This document shows positions 46,243-54,678 of a stretch of 64,000 bases of DNA, one piece after another. Origin of the DNA: an uncultured Ectothiorhodospiraceae bacterium (GTDB lineage: Bacteria > Pseudomonadota > Gammaproteobacteria > UBA9214); the NCBI GenBank assembly GCA_947259415.1, contig CAMYMI010000020.1, positions 1-64,000 of the forward strand, written 5' to 3'. The position numbers and the translations under genes are program-made. The notes under the pieces were generated by a model. The model did not search any database, was not told the DNA's origin, and was given only the letters and a program-made list of their open reading frames with translations. The stretch's first letter is position 1, and each line of letters begins with the position of its first letter.

Positions 46243-46692
46243 CTACCGCCTCCGTGTGGTCTTGCGCCTTGGAGCGGCCTTCCTCTTGGTTGCTGTCTTC
46301 CTGCGCTTCGGAGCAGCCTTCCTCCGTTTCGGAGCAGCCTTCTTCCGCTTCGGAGCAGCCTTCTTCCGTTTCGGAGCAGCCTTCCTCCGCTTCGGTGCTG
46401 CCTTCTTCCGCTTCGGTGCTGCCTTCCTCCGCTTCGGTGCTGCCTTCCTCCGCTTCGGTGCTGCCTTCTTCCGCTTCGGTGCTGCCTTCTTCCGCTTCGG
46501 AGCTGCCTTCTTCCGCTTCGGTGCTGCCTTCTTCCGCTTCGGTGCTGCCTTCTTCCGCTTCGGTGCTGCCTTCTTCCGTTTTACTGTGGTCTTTCTCTTG
46601 GGTGCAGCTTTCTTACGTCTCACTGTCACCTTCCTCTTTACTACACGCTTCTTTGCAGTGGTCTTTCTCCTGGCCTTTTTCTTTGTAGCCAT
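46243..46692 (-). CDS. histone H1-like lysine-rich protein with 7-residue repeats
   Basis: A 149-residue extremely basic protein made almost only of Lys, Arg, Ala and Pro. The core is about 14 contiguous copies of AAPKRKK or AAPKRRK (21 bases each, about 46280-46590), with degenerate ends TTAKKRVVKRKV and TATKRKAAPRRK. Such proteins (chlamydial Hc-like, AlgP-like tails) bind DNA without sequence preference. GGAGGTTTGGT before ATG 46692 is a good ribosome site. Copy number probably varies between strains. The plus-strand frames across the repeat are artefacts of its periodicity. Confidence 0.88.
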   Translation of the reverse strand: MATKKKARRKTTAKKRVVKRKVTVRRKKAAPKRKTTVKRKKAAPKRKKAAPKRKKAAPKRKKAAPKRKKAAPKRKKAAPKRRKAAPKRRKAAPKRKKAAPKRRKAAPKRKKAAPKRKKAAPKRRKAAPKRRKTATKRKAAPRRKTTRRR

Positions 46693-47233
46693 ACCAAACC
46701 TCCATTGCATTCGATTTGCCCAAGCTGAGTATAAACAACTAATTACAAATTACCAGTTTTTTATTGTTGAAAAATTCACATGAAATCTTTCAACAACAGT
46801 TAACAAACATGCGAACAAATCGGAGCGTCACATTGTTTGCAATGTGACTGTTAACGGTTGTGTTAAGCATTACTTGAATATTTTTTTGAGGTTGTGAAAT
46901 AAAGATTGATCGTTGCGTGAAACAATCGAACAAGAAATTTACTCCTGCTGGAAAATTTCATTCGTGCGTGCGTGTCAAGGCGGAGGGTTGGCAGAGACAT
47001 GCGGTCCTTGCGAGCTGCGAAGTTTTTAACACCTGCCTGAGGAATTGCTGACTGACCGGATATGGACAGCCGCATACATGCAGAGATTTATATTTTTATA
47101 AAAAACAGTATGTTATTCAGGTAAATCTTGTATACGAAACGGCCCAGGGTGAAGAAAAACCGACATGTTTTCAGTGTGTGTCCGGTGGCTGGTCGATATG
47201 TGGCGGGCCATTTTTTTGTGTGACTGCACGCTG
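46693..47233. promoter_or_regulatory. AT-rich region upstream of the H1-like gene
   Basis: 541 bases, clearly AT-richer than the rest of the window. GTCACATTG (46827-46835), TTTG, CAATGTGAC (46840-46848) is a perfect 9-base inverted repeat, possibly an operator or hairpin. Several TATTTTTA-like stretches could serve as promoters. No gene was recognised. Confidence 0.4.
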
Positions 47234-47692
47234 TCATTCAAGCGAGAGTATGAGATCCCATTGATGTTTGCTGACCGGCATAATGGAGAGGCGGTTGCCG
47301 CGTCTGACCAGTGGCAGCTCGGCGAGTCCAGGAATCTCTTTCAGCTCGGAAAGGGTGATGACACGTTTCAGTTTGCGAACGTAACGGACATCGACCATGT
47401 GCCAGCGCGGGTTTTCGGGGTCGCTTTTGGGGTCGTAATATTTTTGTTTAGGATCGAAGGCGGTGTAGTCCGGATAGCCCTCACGTACTATCTTCATTAT
47501 TCCGGCAATGCCGGGTTCCTTGCAGTTGGAGTGATAGAAAAAGACCAGATCGCCTTTTTTCATATCGTCGCGCATCATATTTCGCGCCTGGTAATTGCGG
47601 ACACCGTCCCAGGGCTCGGTTTTCTTCGGCGCCTTGAAGAGGTCATCGATACCGAAAACATCGGGTTCGGATTTCATTAGCCAGTAATTCAT
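47234..47692 (-). CDS. EVE-domain protein (thymocyte nuclear protein 1-like)
   Basis: A 152-residue PUA-like EVE-domain protein. Markers are MNYWLMKSEPDVFGIDDL, WDGVRNYQARNMMRDDMKKGD and VFFYHSNCKEPGIAGIMKIV. Family members bind modified bases in DNA or RNA in some systems; the target here is unknown. ATG 47692 with AGGAAG upstream on its strand is the family start. It lies just downstream of fau, as in many gammaproteobacteria. Confidence 0.9.
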   Translation of the reverse strand: MNYWLMKSEPDVFGIDDLFKAPKKTEPWDGVRNYQARNMMRDDMKKGDLVFFYHSNCKEPGIAGIMKIVREGYPDYTAFDPKQKYYDPKSDPENPRWHMVDVRYVRKLKRVITLSELKEIPGLAELPLVRRGNRLSIMPVSKHQWDLILSLE

Positions 47693-47786
47693 GGCGTCTT
47701 CCTGAAAAGTGTTGTGATAATGATACACATAGGTGTGATCATGCAGTGCGTCTATCTATAAGGTAGGTGCTCTGATGCGCAGCCCC

Positions 47787-48401
47787 TTACAGCGACTGGC
47801 AATGGTAAACGGATTTCTCGGTCGCGACCGCATCCAGCGGGACGTCCCACGCCGCTGTTGCGATGCGGTCCTGCCGCTGGAACTCGTAGGCCAGGCCCAG
47901 CAGGCGTGGTTTACGCCAGTGCCGGCGTTTGTTGAGGAAGGCGAAGCTGCGGTCATAATAGCCACCACCCATGCCCAGCCGATGTCCCTTGGGGTCGAAT
48001 GCGACCAGTGGGGTCAGCACCAGGTCGAGGGCGGCGGGACTGATGCGCCGGTAGTGGCTGCGTTCCGGTTCGAGGATGCCGAAGCGGTTGACGATCAGGC
48101 GGTCCCCGGGATTATAGGCAGAAAACCACAGGCGTTGGTCTGAAAAGGTGACCAGTATCGGCAGATACAGGGTCTTGCCCAGGGACCAGAGACGTTCCAT
48201 CAGCGGCCAGGGGTCCATTTCGCCGTCGGCAGCCAGGTAGGCGGCGATATGCTGGCTGTTGAATACCAGCGGGTCCTTGCCGGCATGTTGTGCGAGGCGG
48301 CGGGCACAGACATCCTGCTCGGCGCCGGTCATGGCGCGGCGTTGCCGGCGGATCTGCTGACGCAATGCGCTGCGGTCCGCCTTTCCGGGGTTCACGGGCA
48401 T
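47787..48401 (-). CDS. fau: 5-formyltetrahydrofolate cyclo-ligase
   Basis: A 204-residue ATP-dependent enzyme turning 5-formyl-THF into 5,10-methenyl-THF. The N-terminal LRQQIRRQRRAM, the middle TPLVAFDPKGHRLGMGGGYYDR and the ending IPLD-like WDVPLDAVATEKSVY are family traits. It follows the 6S RNA locus, the usual gammaproteobacterial order zapA-6S-fau. Confidence 0.92.
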   Translation of the reverse strand: MPVNPGKADRSALRQQIRRQRRAMTGAEQDVCARRLAQHAGKDPLVFNSQHIAAYLAADGEMDPWPLMERLWSLGKTLYLPILVTFSDQRLWFSAYNPGDRLIVNRFGILEPERSHYRRISPAALDLVLTPLVAFDPKGHRLGMGGGYYDRSFAFLNKRRHWRKPRLLGLAYEFQRQDRIATAAWDVPLDAVATEKSVYHCQSL

Positions 48402-48429
48402 ACGGTGCGGGAATGGATGTTCGAATGAG

Positions 48430-48580
48430 GCGAGGGATTAACAAAATAAGATATCCCCCGCTTGTGCCGTTGTGACTTTCGCCCCTGAACCGAAGGTTCA
48501 AGGGGGGACCGCAGTGATGTATCAGGCTTTCCGCCAGCAGCGGACATGCAATACCTGATTCTAACCTTTCGTCCGGGGCT
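48430..48580 (-). ncRNA. ssrS: 6S RNA (SsrS), apparently lacking a normal 5' half
   Basis: On the minus strand the hallmark CCCCTTGAACC-TTC-GGTTCAGGGG hairpin (around 48482-48506) is followed by CGAAAGTCACAACGGCAC. It is preceded by an apical hairpin, ATCAGG...TCCGC/GCGGA...CCTGAT (about 48522-48558). These match the 3' half of gammaproteobacterial 6S RNA, and the zapA-fau position is the expected one. Only about 50 bases separate the zapA stop from this part, and no stretch there pairs well with the 3' strand AAGCGGGGGATATC. Ends are estimated. It may be truncated or an assembly collapse. Confidence 0.6.
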
Positions 48581-48582
48581 GC

Positions 48583-48897
48583 TCAGTTCAGCTCCAGCTT
48601 GTATTTTGCCAGTGTATTATCAATCCTGTCGTTGAGTTCCCGTATCCGGGTCCCATAGGAATCAAGCTGGGTGGTGTCGACAGACTCGGATTCGATGACG
48701 TCGTGGGCCAGGTTGAGCGCAGCCATGACGGCGATACGGTCCATACCCACGACCTTTCCGCCTGTGCGAATGTCTGTCATCTTGTCGTTGAGGTATTTCG
48801 CCGAGGATAGCAGCGCGTCCTTTTCCTCATCCGGGCAGGCAACCAGGTATTCCTTGTCGAGGATATGTACCTTGACGGCATTGGGCTCCTTGCTCAT
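48583..48897 (-). CDS. zapA: cell division protein ZapA
   Basis: A 104-residue protein that cross-links FtsZ filaments. The N-terminal VKVHILDKEYLVACPDEEKDAL and GMDRIAVMAALNLAHDVI form the ZapA globular part, followed by a coiled-coil tail. The start ATG overlaps the stop of the upstream coiled-coil gene by 4 bases. Confidence 0.93.
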   Translation of the reverse strand: MSKEPNAVKVHILDKEYLVACPDEEKDALLSSAKYLNDKMTDIRTGGKVVGMDRIAVMAALNLAHDVIESESVDTTQLDSYGTRIRELNDRIDNTLAKYKLELN

Positions 48898-49127
48898 GCG
48901 CCGGTCTCCAGTGATTTGAGGCGGGTCACGATACCCTCGACACGGTGACGCACCGAGTCATGCTTCTCAAGCAGGGAAGCGCGTTCGGTTGTCAGTGATT
49001 CCTGCTGGGTTCGCAAGGAACGGTTCTCTTTCACCAGGCGATCGATGGTGGTCAGCAGGGTTTCGACCTGCTGCTCGAGCCGGGAGACTTCCTGGCCAAA
49101 AACGGGCGGTTTGATATTTTTTGTCAT
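48894..49127 (-). CDS. TIGR02449-type coiled-coil protein (ZapB-like)
   Basis: A 77-residue protein that is almost all coiled coil: EVSRLEQQVETLLTTIDRLV, ENRSLRTQQESLTTERASLL and a final helix. Proteins of this family precede zapA in many gammaproteobacteria that lack classical ZapB; a role in the divisome is inferred from position. ATG 49127 gives the family length; the longer frame upstream is not supported. Confidence 0.82.
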   Translation of the reverse strand: MTKNIKPPVFGQEVSRLEQQVETLLTTIDRLVKENRSLRTQQESLTTERASLLEKHDSVRHRVEGIVTRLKSLETGA

Positions 49128-49282
49128 GCAAACAATATAGTGCGATTGGGGTTCACGGTCAATGTCGGCGCCTGTCCAGTTGTGGTCATGGCGCATGCTG
49201 TCAATGCAGGCTGTGCGATAATCGGACTTGCAGGCATTGCAAGATGCTGGTCTTGAAATAATTACCCCGGGAGGACCCTGGC

Positions 49283-49852
49283 GTGAATGGAACGTCGACT
49301 TTCGATTATGCCGGGCTGGAGACTGCACTGCTGGCCGCCGAGGCGGATTGCGGTGCGGCTGAAAGTCACGGCCTGCTGTGTGGCATCAGTAGTGCAGCGG
49401 ACAAGGTGGACATGGCGCTCTGGCTGGAGCAAATCCTGGGCGAGGGCAACAACCTGAGTGCCGCCGCACAGACATGCCAGGAGATGCTGAAGGAGCTTTT
49501 TGACAGCACCGTGCTGCATCTCGGCGACGGTGACCTGGGGCTGGACCTGTTGTTGCCGGACGAAGATGCTCCGCTGGCGCTGCGCAGCAAGGCCCTGGGA
49601 CAGTGGTGCCAGGGTTTCCTGTATGGACTGGCGCTGGGCGGCGTGTCGGAAGACGGCGATCTGCCGGGAAATGTTCCGGAGATCATGCGCGATTTCTATG
49701 AAATATCGCACACCGGCTTTGACCATGACCCGGATGACGAATCCGAGGAGGTCGCCTATATGGAGATCGTCGAATACGTGCGCATGAGCGTGCTGCTGTG
49801 TCGCGCTGAGCTGCATCCATTACATGTCCAGGCCCCGGAGCGTCCGCACTAG
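49283..49852 (+). CDS. ygfB: UPF0149 / YecA-YgfB family protein
   Basis: A 189-residue protein of the UPF0149 family. Typical parts are AAESHGLLCGISSA near the start and WCQGFLYGLALGG in the middle. The start is a GTG (49283) after GGAGGA. In E. coli ygfB stands directly before pepP-ubiH-ubiI, as here; in Pseudomonas it is implicated in controlling an autolysis/antibiotic response. It is divergent from the zapA pair. Confidence 0.9.
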   Translation: MNGTSTFDYAGLETALLAAEADCGAAESHGLLCGISSAADKVDMALWLEQILGEGNNLSAAAQTCQEMLKELFDSTVLHLGDGDLGLDLLLPDEDAPLALRSKALGQWCQGFLYGLALGGVSEDGDLPGNVPEIMRDFYEISHTGFDHDPDDESEEVAYMEIVEYVRMSVLLCRAELHPLHVQAPERPH

Positions 49853-50283
49853 CCCGCATATCGCACCAGTCGGCCGCGGGCCTGCAGGTAAGCAACTGAA
49901 ACGAAGCTGCATCTTTCAACGATCCAGCACAATTACCAGGGGGCAATGTGTAATCGGCCCGCGTCCTGTCCGGACCCCGGCTTGTCCAGGCATGCCTGTA
50001 CTTGCGATTTACAGGACGTACAAGTCCCGCGAGAGGCACGACTGCAGGGATGCAGGAGGTAGAGCACCAAAAGTAGGCGCTTTATGCGATGCAGGAGCAA
50101 TTGCCGAGGACGCCGGGGCCCCAGCTCTGCGCCTAGAGCGGGTCCTTCGATCCAGACCGGCGTCCGGTCACACCTGTCCTGTGCCAGCATCCCGGAATCC
50201 GGTGCAATAAGCTGGCCAGGCTGAATTCTGGCCATATATAAGGTAATGTCATCGTATCACCCAGCACCGAGGTAACGGCCAAG
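49853..50283. repeat. intergenic region with dispersed repeat family C, copy 2
   Basis: 431 bases between ygfB and pepP. 50027-50118 is the inverted copy of the element at 41881-42035. It contains a 39-base exact match, then an extra 22-base segment (50068-50089) missing from copy 1, then the homology resumes. The rest shows no gene. AACGGCCAAG precedes the pepP ATG, and its ribosome site is weak. Confidence 0.75.
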
Positions 50284-51588
50284 ATGATCAGCACAAAGGA
50301 GTTCGCCCGGCGCCGCAAGCAGCTGATGCGCATGATGGGTAAGGATTCCATTGCCATTATTCCCGCCGCACCGGAGAAAATCCGCAACCGGGATGTCGAA
50401 TACCCGTACCGGCCCGACAGCGACTTTTACTACCTGACGGGCTTTGCCGAGCCCGAGGCCGTTGCCGTGTTGATCCCCGGCCGGCCGCAGGGTGAGTACC
50501 TGATATTCTGCCGCGATCGTGATCCCAAGATGGAGACCTGGGTCGGACGACGGGCGGGCACGCAGGGCGCCGTTGACGAATACGGCGCCGATGACGCCTT
50601 CCCGATCGGTGACATCGACGACATTCTGCCGGGACTGCTGGAAAGCCGCGAGCGGGTGTTCTACACCATGGGCTCTTTTCCCGAGTTTGACCGCCACGTG
50701 ATCGACTGGGTCAACCGTATCCGACAGGGCGCACGCGCCGGTGCACGCACGCCGGATGAATTCATCACCCTTGAGCACCTGCTGCACGACATGCGCCTGT
50801 ACAAGAGCCGTTCGGAGATCAGGGTCATGCGCGCCGCAGCTAAAGTGGCATGCCGCGCCCACCGCCGGGCCATGCAGGTGTGCCGTCCCGGCCGGCATGA
50901 GTACGAGATCGAGGCGGAGCTACTGCATGAATTCCGGCGGGCGAACATGGAACCCGCCTATCCCAGTATCGTCGGGGGTGGCGAGAACGGCTGTGTCCTG
51001 CATTACACCAGCAATCGTTCGCAGCTGAACGCGGGTGATCTGCTGCTTATCGATGCAGGGGCCGAGTACGATTGCTATGCCTCGGACATCACTCGGACCT
51101 TTCCCGTCAGCGGCAGATTCAGTCCCGCACAAAAGGCCCTGTACAAGGTGGTACTGGCCGCGCAGGCGGCTGCCATCGAGCAGGTGCAGCCCGGCAACCA
51201 CTGGAACGATCCGCACCAGGCGGCCGTCAAGGTGCTGACCCGCGGCCTGGTGAAGCTGGGCATCCTCAAGGGCAAGCCGGGCGAGCTGATCAGGAAGGAG
51301 GCCTACCGCCGTTTTTACATGCACCGTACCGGCCACTGGCTGGGCATGGACGTGCACGACGTGGGTGACTACAAGGTCGGGGGTGAATGGCGCGTGCTGG
51401 AACCGGGCATGGTGCTGACGGTCGAACCCGGTCTTTACATACCGACCGGTACCCGCGGCGTGTCCAGGAAATGGTGGAATACCGGCATTCGCATCGAGGA
51501 TGATGTGCTGGTGACCCGGGACGGTCATGATGTGCTGAGTGAGGCGGTCCCGAAGAGCGTGGACGAGATCGAGGCGCTGATGGCGTGA
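50284..51588 (+). CDS. pepP: Xaa-Pro aminopeptidase
   Basis: A 434-residue pita-bread-fold metallopeptidase removing residues before proline. Metal ligands are in LLIDAGAEYDCYASDITRTF (two Asp), HRTGHWLGMDVHD (His), LTVEPGLYI (Glu) and GIRIEDDVLVT (Glu). The N-terminal domain opens MISTKEFARRRKQLM. It is first of the pepP-ubiH-ubiI set conserved with E. coli. Confidence 0.95.
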   Translation: MISTKEFARRRKQLMRMMGKDSIAIIPAAPEKIRNRDVEYPYRPDSDFYYLTGFAEPEAVAVLIPGRPQGEYLIFCRDRDPKMETWVGRRAGTQGAVDEYGADDAFPIGDIDDILPGLLESRERVFYTMGSFPEFDRHVIDWVNRIRQGARAGARTPDEFITLEHLLHDMRLYKSRSEIRVMRAAAKVACRAHRRAMQVCRPGRHEYEIEAELLHEFRRANMEPAYPSIVGGGENGCVLHYTSNRSQLNAGDLLLIDAGAEYDCYASDITRTFPVSGRFSPAQKALYKVVLAAQAAAIEQVQPGNHWNDPHQAAVKVLTRGLVKLGILKGKPGELIRKEAYRRFYMHRTGHWLGMDVHDVGDYKVGGEWRVLEPGMVLTVEPGLYIPTGTRGVSRKWWNTGIRIEDDVLVTRDGHDVLSEAVPKSVDEIEALMA

Positions 51589-51648
51589 TCCCGCTGCGGT
51601 GAATCCGGGTAAACCGGTAAACGGATTGCGGGCGGAGGCCGTTGTGAT

Positions 51649-52872
51649 ATGCGAATGAAGCAATACGACATCCTGATCGTCGGGGGCGGCATGGTCGGCG
51701 CAAGCCTGGTTCGTGCCCTGGACGGACAGGGCCTGCGTATCGCCGTGATCGAGGCCGTGCAGTTCGAGACGCGTACCGAACCAGGCTACGATGATCGCGC
51801 CATTGCGCTGGCATCCGGCACGCAGCGTATTTTCAGCGGCATGCGGCTGTGGGACCGGCTCGAGCCCGAGACCACTGCCATTCACCAGATCCATGTCTCC
51901 GACCGCGGTCATTTCGGCTTTACCCGCATGGACCGCGCGGAAGAGGGCCTGCCTGCGCTGGGTTACGTGGTTCCGGCACGGGTTCTCGGCCAGGTGTTGG
52001 GTGATGCCCTGCGCGCCATTGAGGCTGTTGATTTCTATTGCCCGGCGCGGCTGTCGAACCTTTCTATCGAGGCCGATACGGTCACGGCAGAGATCCAGCA
52101 GGATGATGCGACGCTGATGCTGACGGCGCAGCTGGTAGTGGCCGCTGACGGGACCGGTTCCGTGGTCAGGGAGCGGCTGGGCATCCCGGTCAGCGAATCC
52201 GATTACGGGCAGACGGCGGTGATCACCAACATCACGCCGCAGCTGGCGCACAATCACATCGCCTACGAGCGTTTCACTGACACTGGACCGCTGGCCTTCC
52301 TGCCCATGAGCGAGCAGCGTTGTGCTGTGGTGTGGACGGTGGAGACCAGCGCCGCGGAAGAAGTGATGGCATTGCCGGACAGCGAATTTCTTGCGCGCCT
52401 GCAGAAACGTTTCGGTTACCGCCTGGGCCGGCTCGAGCGGGTCGGCAAACGTCAGGCCTATCCACTGCGCCTGGTCAAGGCAAAGGAGGCGGTGCGCCAC
52501 CGGCTGGCACTGGTCGGCAACGCGGCTCATACCCTGCACCCGATTGCCGGACAGGGTTTCAACCTGGGCGTGCGTGATATTGCCGTGCTGGCCGAGGTGT
52601 TGGTGGATGCACTGCGAGCGGGGCTGGACCCGGGCGAGATGAATGTCCTGCAGCGCTACGGGAACTGGCGGGGCGCAGATCACCGCCGGGTGACCGCTTT
52701 TACCGATGGCCTGGCACGCATGTTCACCTTGCCGCTCCCGGCGCTGGGTGCGGCACGCGGTGCCGGCATGCTGGCACTGGACCTGGTGCCTCCGGCCAAG
52801 CGGCTGTTGACCCGGCTGACCATGGGGCGTACCGGTCGGGTTCCGCGCCTGGCGCGCGGGCTGCCATTGTGA
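51649..52872 (+). CDS. ubiH: 2-octaprenyl-6-methoxyphenol hydroxylase
   Basis: A 407-residue FAD monooxygenase of ubiquinone synthesis. The FAD motif ILIVGGGMVGASLVRALDG is at the start, the middle DG motif is VVAADGTGSVVRERLGI, and the second FAD motif is GNAAHTLHPIAGQGFNLGVRD. Position between pepP and ubiI supports UbiH. It starts 60 bases after pepP with AGGCCG-type weak ribosome site. Confidence 0.92.
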   Translation: MRMKQYDILIVGGGMVGASLVRALDGQGLRIAVIEAVQFETRTEPGYDDRAIALASGTQRIFSGMRLWDRLEPETTAIHQIHVSDRGHFGFTRMDRAEEGLPALGYVVPARVLGQVLGDALRAIEAVDFYCPARLSNLSIEADTVTAEIQQDDATLMLTAQLVVAADGTGSVVRERLGIPVSESDYGQTAVITNITPQLAHNHIAYERFTDTGPLAFLPMSEQRCAVVWTVETSAAEEVMALPDSEFLARLQKRFGYRLGRLERVGKRQAYPLRLVKAKEAVRHRLALVGNAAHTLHPIAGQGFNLGVRDIAVLAEVLVDALRAGLDPGEMNVLQRYGNWRGADHRRVTAFTDGLARMFTLPLPALGAARGAGMLALDLVPPAKRLLTRLTMGRTGRVPRLARGLPL

Positions 52873-53267
52873 CGGGGATTATTGACCGCAAAGGCGCAAA
52901 GGACGCAAAGAAAATCTATTATTACGATATCAGAAAAAAACGTCCCTTCTCCCTCCGGGACTCTTTTCAGTACCCCCTTGAGGGGTAGAAGGACGATGTA
53001 CACGGAGAAGGTGAGACCGGGAAACGGTCGAGAGGCTGGCCTGGGCCATGTACAAGTGTCGCAGGAGGCAGGATGCCGGGAGCGACCAGGATGAGGAGAT
53101 TTGAATTCATGCAGTTGTCACTTTCTGACCCCCTCACCCCAACCCTCTCCCTGAGGGAGAGGGAGTTTATGGGACAACAATTGTGTTAATTGTTTAATTC
53201 ATTATATTTGTTTTTCTTTGCGCCCTTTGCGTCTTTGCGGTGAATATAGTGCTTACAAGAGCAAACC
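52873..53267. repeat. mosaic of repeats between ubiH and ubiI
   Basis: 395 bases holding three elements. 52881-52914 and 53211-53245 are inverted partners of a GACCGCAAAGGCGCAAAG element with about 30 of 34 positions matching. 52999-53083 is dispersed repeat family C copy 3, with the internal part replaced. 53113-53167 contains CCCTCACCCCAACCCTCTCC followed by GAGGGAGAGGG, related to 58595-58648. No gene was seen; the repeats split what is normally a tight operon. Confidence 0.75.
52999..53083 (-). repeat. dispersed repeat family C, copy 3
   Basis: GGAGAAGGTGAGACCGGGAA and the following bases match the reverse complement of 41985-42030 with few changes, and GGATGCCGGGAGCG matches the other end of copy 1. 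The central 50 or so bases of copy 1 are replaced by a short AGGAGGCA link. Confidence 0.7.
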
Positions 53268-54491
53268 ATGAACCAGTTTGACGTCATTATCATCGGCGGA
53301 GGCATCGTCGGTCTGACCGCGGCCTGTGCACTGGGCACGGCGGGTCTGTCGGTTGCCGTGGTCGAGGCCCGTGAGCCCGCTGTCGATACCGGGGTGCGCG
53401 ATGCCCGTGTGTACGCCGTCACCCGCGCATCGGAACGCATCTTCACTGCGCTGGGTGTGTGGGATGCAATCAGTGCGCGGGATGCCTGCGCATTTCGCGA
53501 GATGCGGGTGTGGGATGCCGGCGGTTCCGGTGCGATTCATTTTGACTGTGCCGATATCGGCGAACCCTTCCTGGGGCATATCATCGAGCCGCGTTTTATC
53601 CAGGCCGCGCTGCTGGAACGACTTCAGGCGCTGGCCGATGTGCAGCTGTTCTGCCCGGCGCATTACCGCGATATCGAGATTCGAGAGGATCATGTCACGG
53701 TCATGCTGAAAGATGCAGGCACACTGACGGCCGGGTTGGTAGTAGCGGCTGACGGGGCGCGTTCACCGCTGCGCGAACGTCTCGGCATCCAGGTGCGGGC
53801 GCATGACTACAAGCAGAGCGGTCTGGTCGCTCTGGTAAAGACCGAACAGGGCCACCAGGAAACGGCCTGGCAGCGATTTCTGCCGGGCGGCCCGCTGGCC
53901 TTCCTGCCCATGAGAGATGGCTGGTGTTCCATTGTGTGGACCCTGCCGACGGCGGAAGCGGATCAGATGCTGGCTCTGGGCAGCGAGGCCTTCCACGCCG
54001 CCCTGGGCGAGGCGTTTGAGTATCGCCTCGGCAGGATCACCGACTCGGAGCAACGCAAGGCCTTCCCGCTGCGCCGCCAGCATGCAACTCGTTATATAAG
54101 TGAACGCGCCGCCCTGATCGGCGATGCGGCGCATACCATACATCCGCTGGCGGGGCAGGGCGTCAACCTGGGCCTGCTGGATGCTGCCGCTCTGGCCGAG
54201 GTGGTTACAGACGCGCAGGCACGCACCCGGGATTCAGGCAGTATTGCGGTGCTGCGCCGCTACGAGCGCTGGCGCCGTGGCGACAACCTGCTGATGATGT
54301 CGGCCATGGATGCCTTCAACCTGTTGTTCGGCAATACCCGGCCGCCGTTGCGCTGGGCACGCAATCTGGGCCTGTCACTGATGGACGCGGCCGGCCCTGC
54401 CAAGGACGTGTTGATGCGTCATGCCATGGGGCTCGAGGGTGACCTGCCGGCCCTGGCAAGGATCCCGGAAGAGGTATCCCGAACGGCCTGA
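53268..54491 (+). CDS. ubiI: UbiI/VisC-type FAD-dependent ubiquinone hydroxylase
   Basis: A 407-residue member of the UbiH/UbiF/VisC/COQ6 family. It has the FAD motif IIIGGGIVGLTAACALG, VVAADGARSPLRERLGI in the middle and GDAAHTIHPLAGQGVNLGLLD later. It probably hydroxylates the ring at C5, as UbiI does in E. coli; UbiF-type activity is an alternative because paralogues are hard to tell apart. Position after ubiH and before gcvT matches E. coli. Confidence 0.88.
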   Translation: MNQFDVIIIGGGIVGLTAACALGTAGLSVAVVEAREPAVDTGVRDARVYAVTRASERIFTALGVWDAISARDACAFREMRVWDAGGSGAIHFDCADIGEPFLGHIIEPRFIQAALLERLQALADVQLFCPAHYRDIEIREDHVTVMLKDAGTLTAGLVVAADGARSPLRERLGIQVRAHDYKQSGLVALVKTEQGHQETAWQRFLPGGPLAFLPMRDGWCSIVWTLPTAEADQMLALGSEAFHAALGEAFEYRLGRITDSEQRKAFPLRRQHATRYISERAALIGDAAHTIHPLAGQGVNLGLLDAAALAEVVTDAQARTRDSGSIAVLRRYERWRRGDNLLMMSAMDAFNLLFGNTRPPLRWARNLGLSLMDAAGPAKDVLMRHAMGLEGDLPALARIPEEVSRTA

Positions 54492-54523
54492 GTGGCGCCG
54501 GCCAGGTACCTGCGTGGCTCGTA

Positions 54524-54553
54524 GTGACATGGTTAAGCTGCTGTTAATACAAT
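54524..54553 (+). promoter_or_regulatory. candidate promoter of the gcv operon
   Basis: GTGACA (54524-54529), 18 bases, TACAAT (54548-54553): each hexamer matches consensus at 5 of 6 positions. It lies about 125 bases before the first glycine aptamer. Read by eye only. Confidence 0.35.
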
Positions 54554-54678
54554 GAAATAGGCAGGCTCCCGGGGGTGGTGCTGAAGCGCCATTCATTGTA
54601 CCCGCTGTGCCCCGCCAAGCACCCGCCAATCTGGTACTAACCGTCATGCAGGAGTATATTTGCGACTCAACGTTATTC

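Noticed and set aside
46254-46783. Two plus-strand frames of repeated Ser/Val/Leu/Pro or Phe/Gly/Ala
   Set aside because: They arise from the 21-base repeat of the H1-like gene read on the other strand; no ribosome site.
47165-47680. 171-codon plus-strand frame
   Set aside because: Antisense to the EVE-domain gene, which has a clear family sequence and ribosome site.
50920-52683. 587-codon minus-strand frame
   Set aside because: Antisense to pepP and ubiH; codon pattern of a GC-rich shadow.
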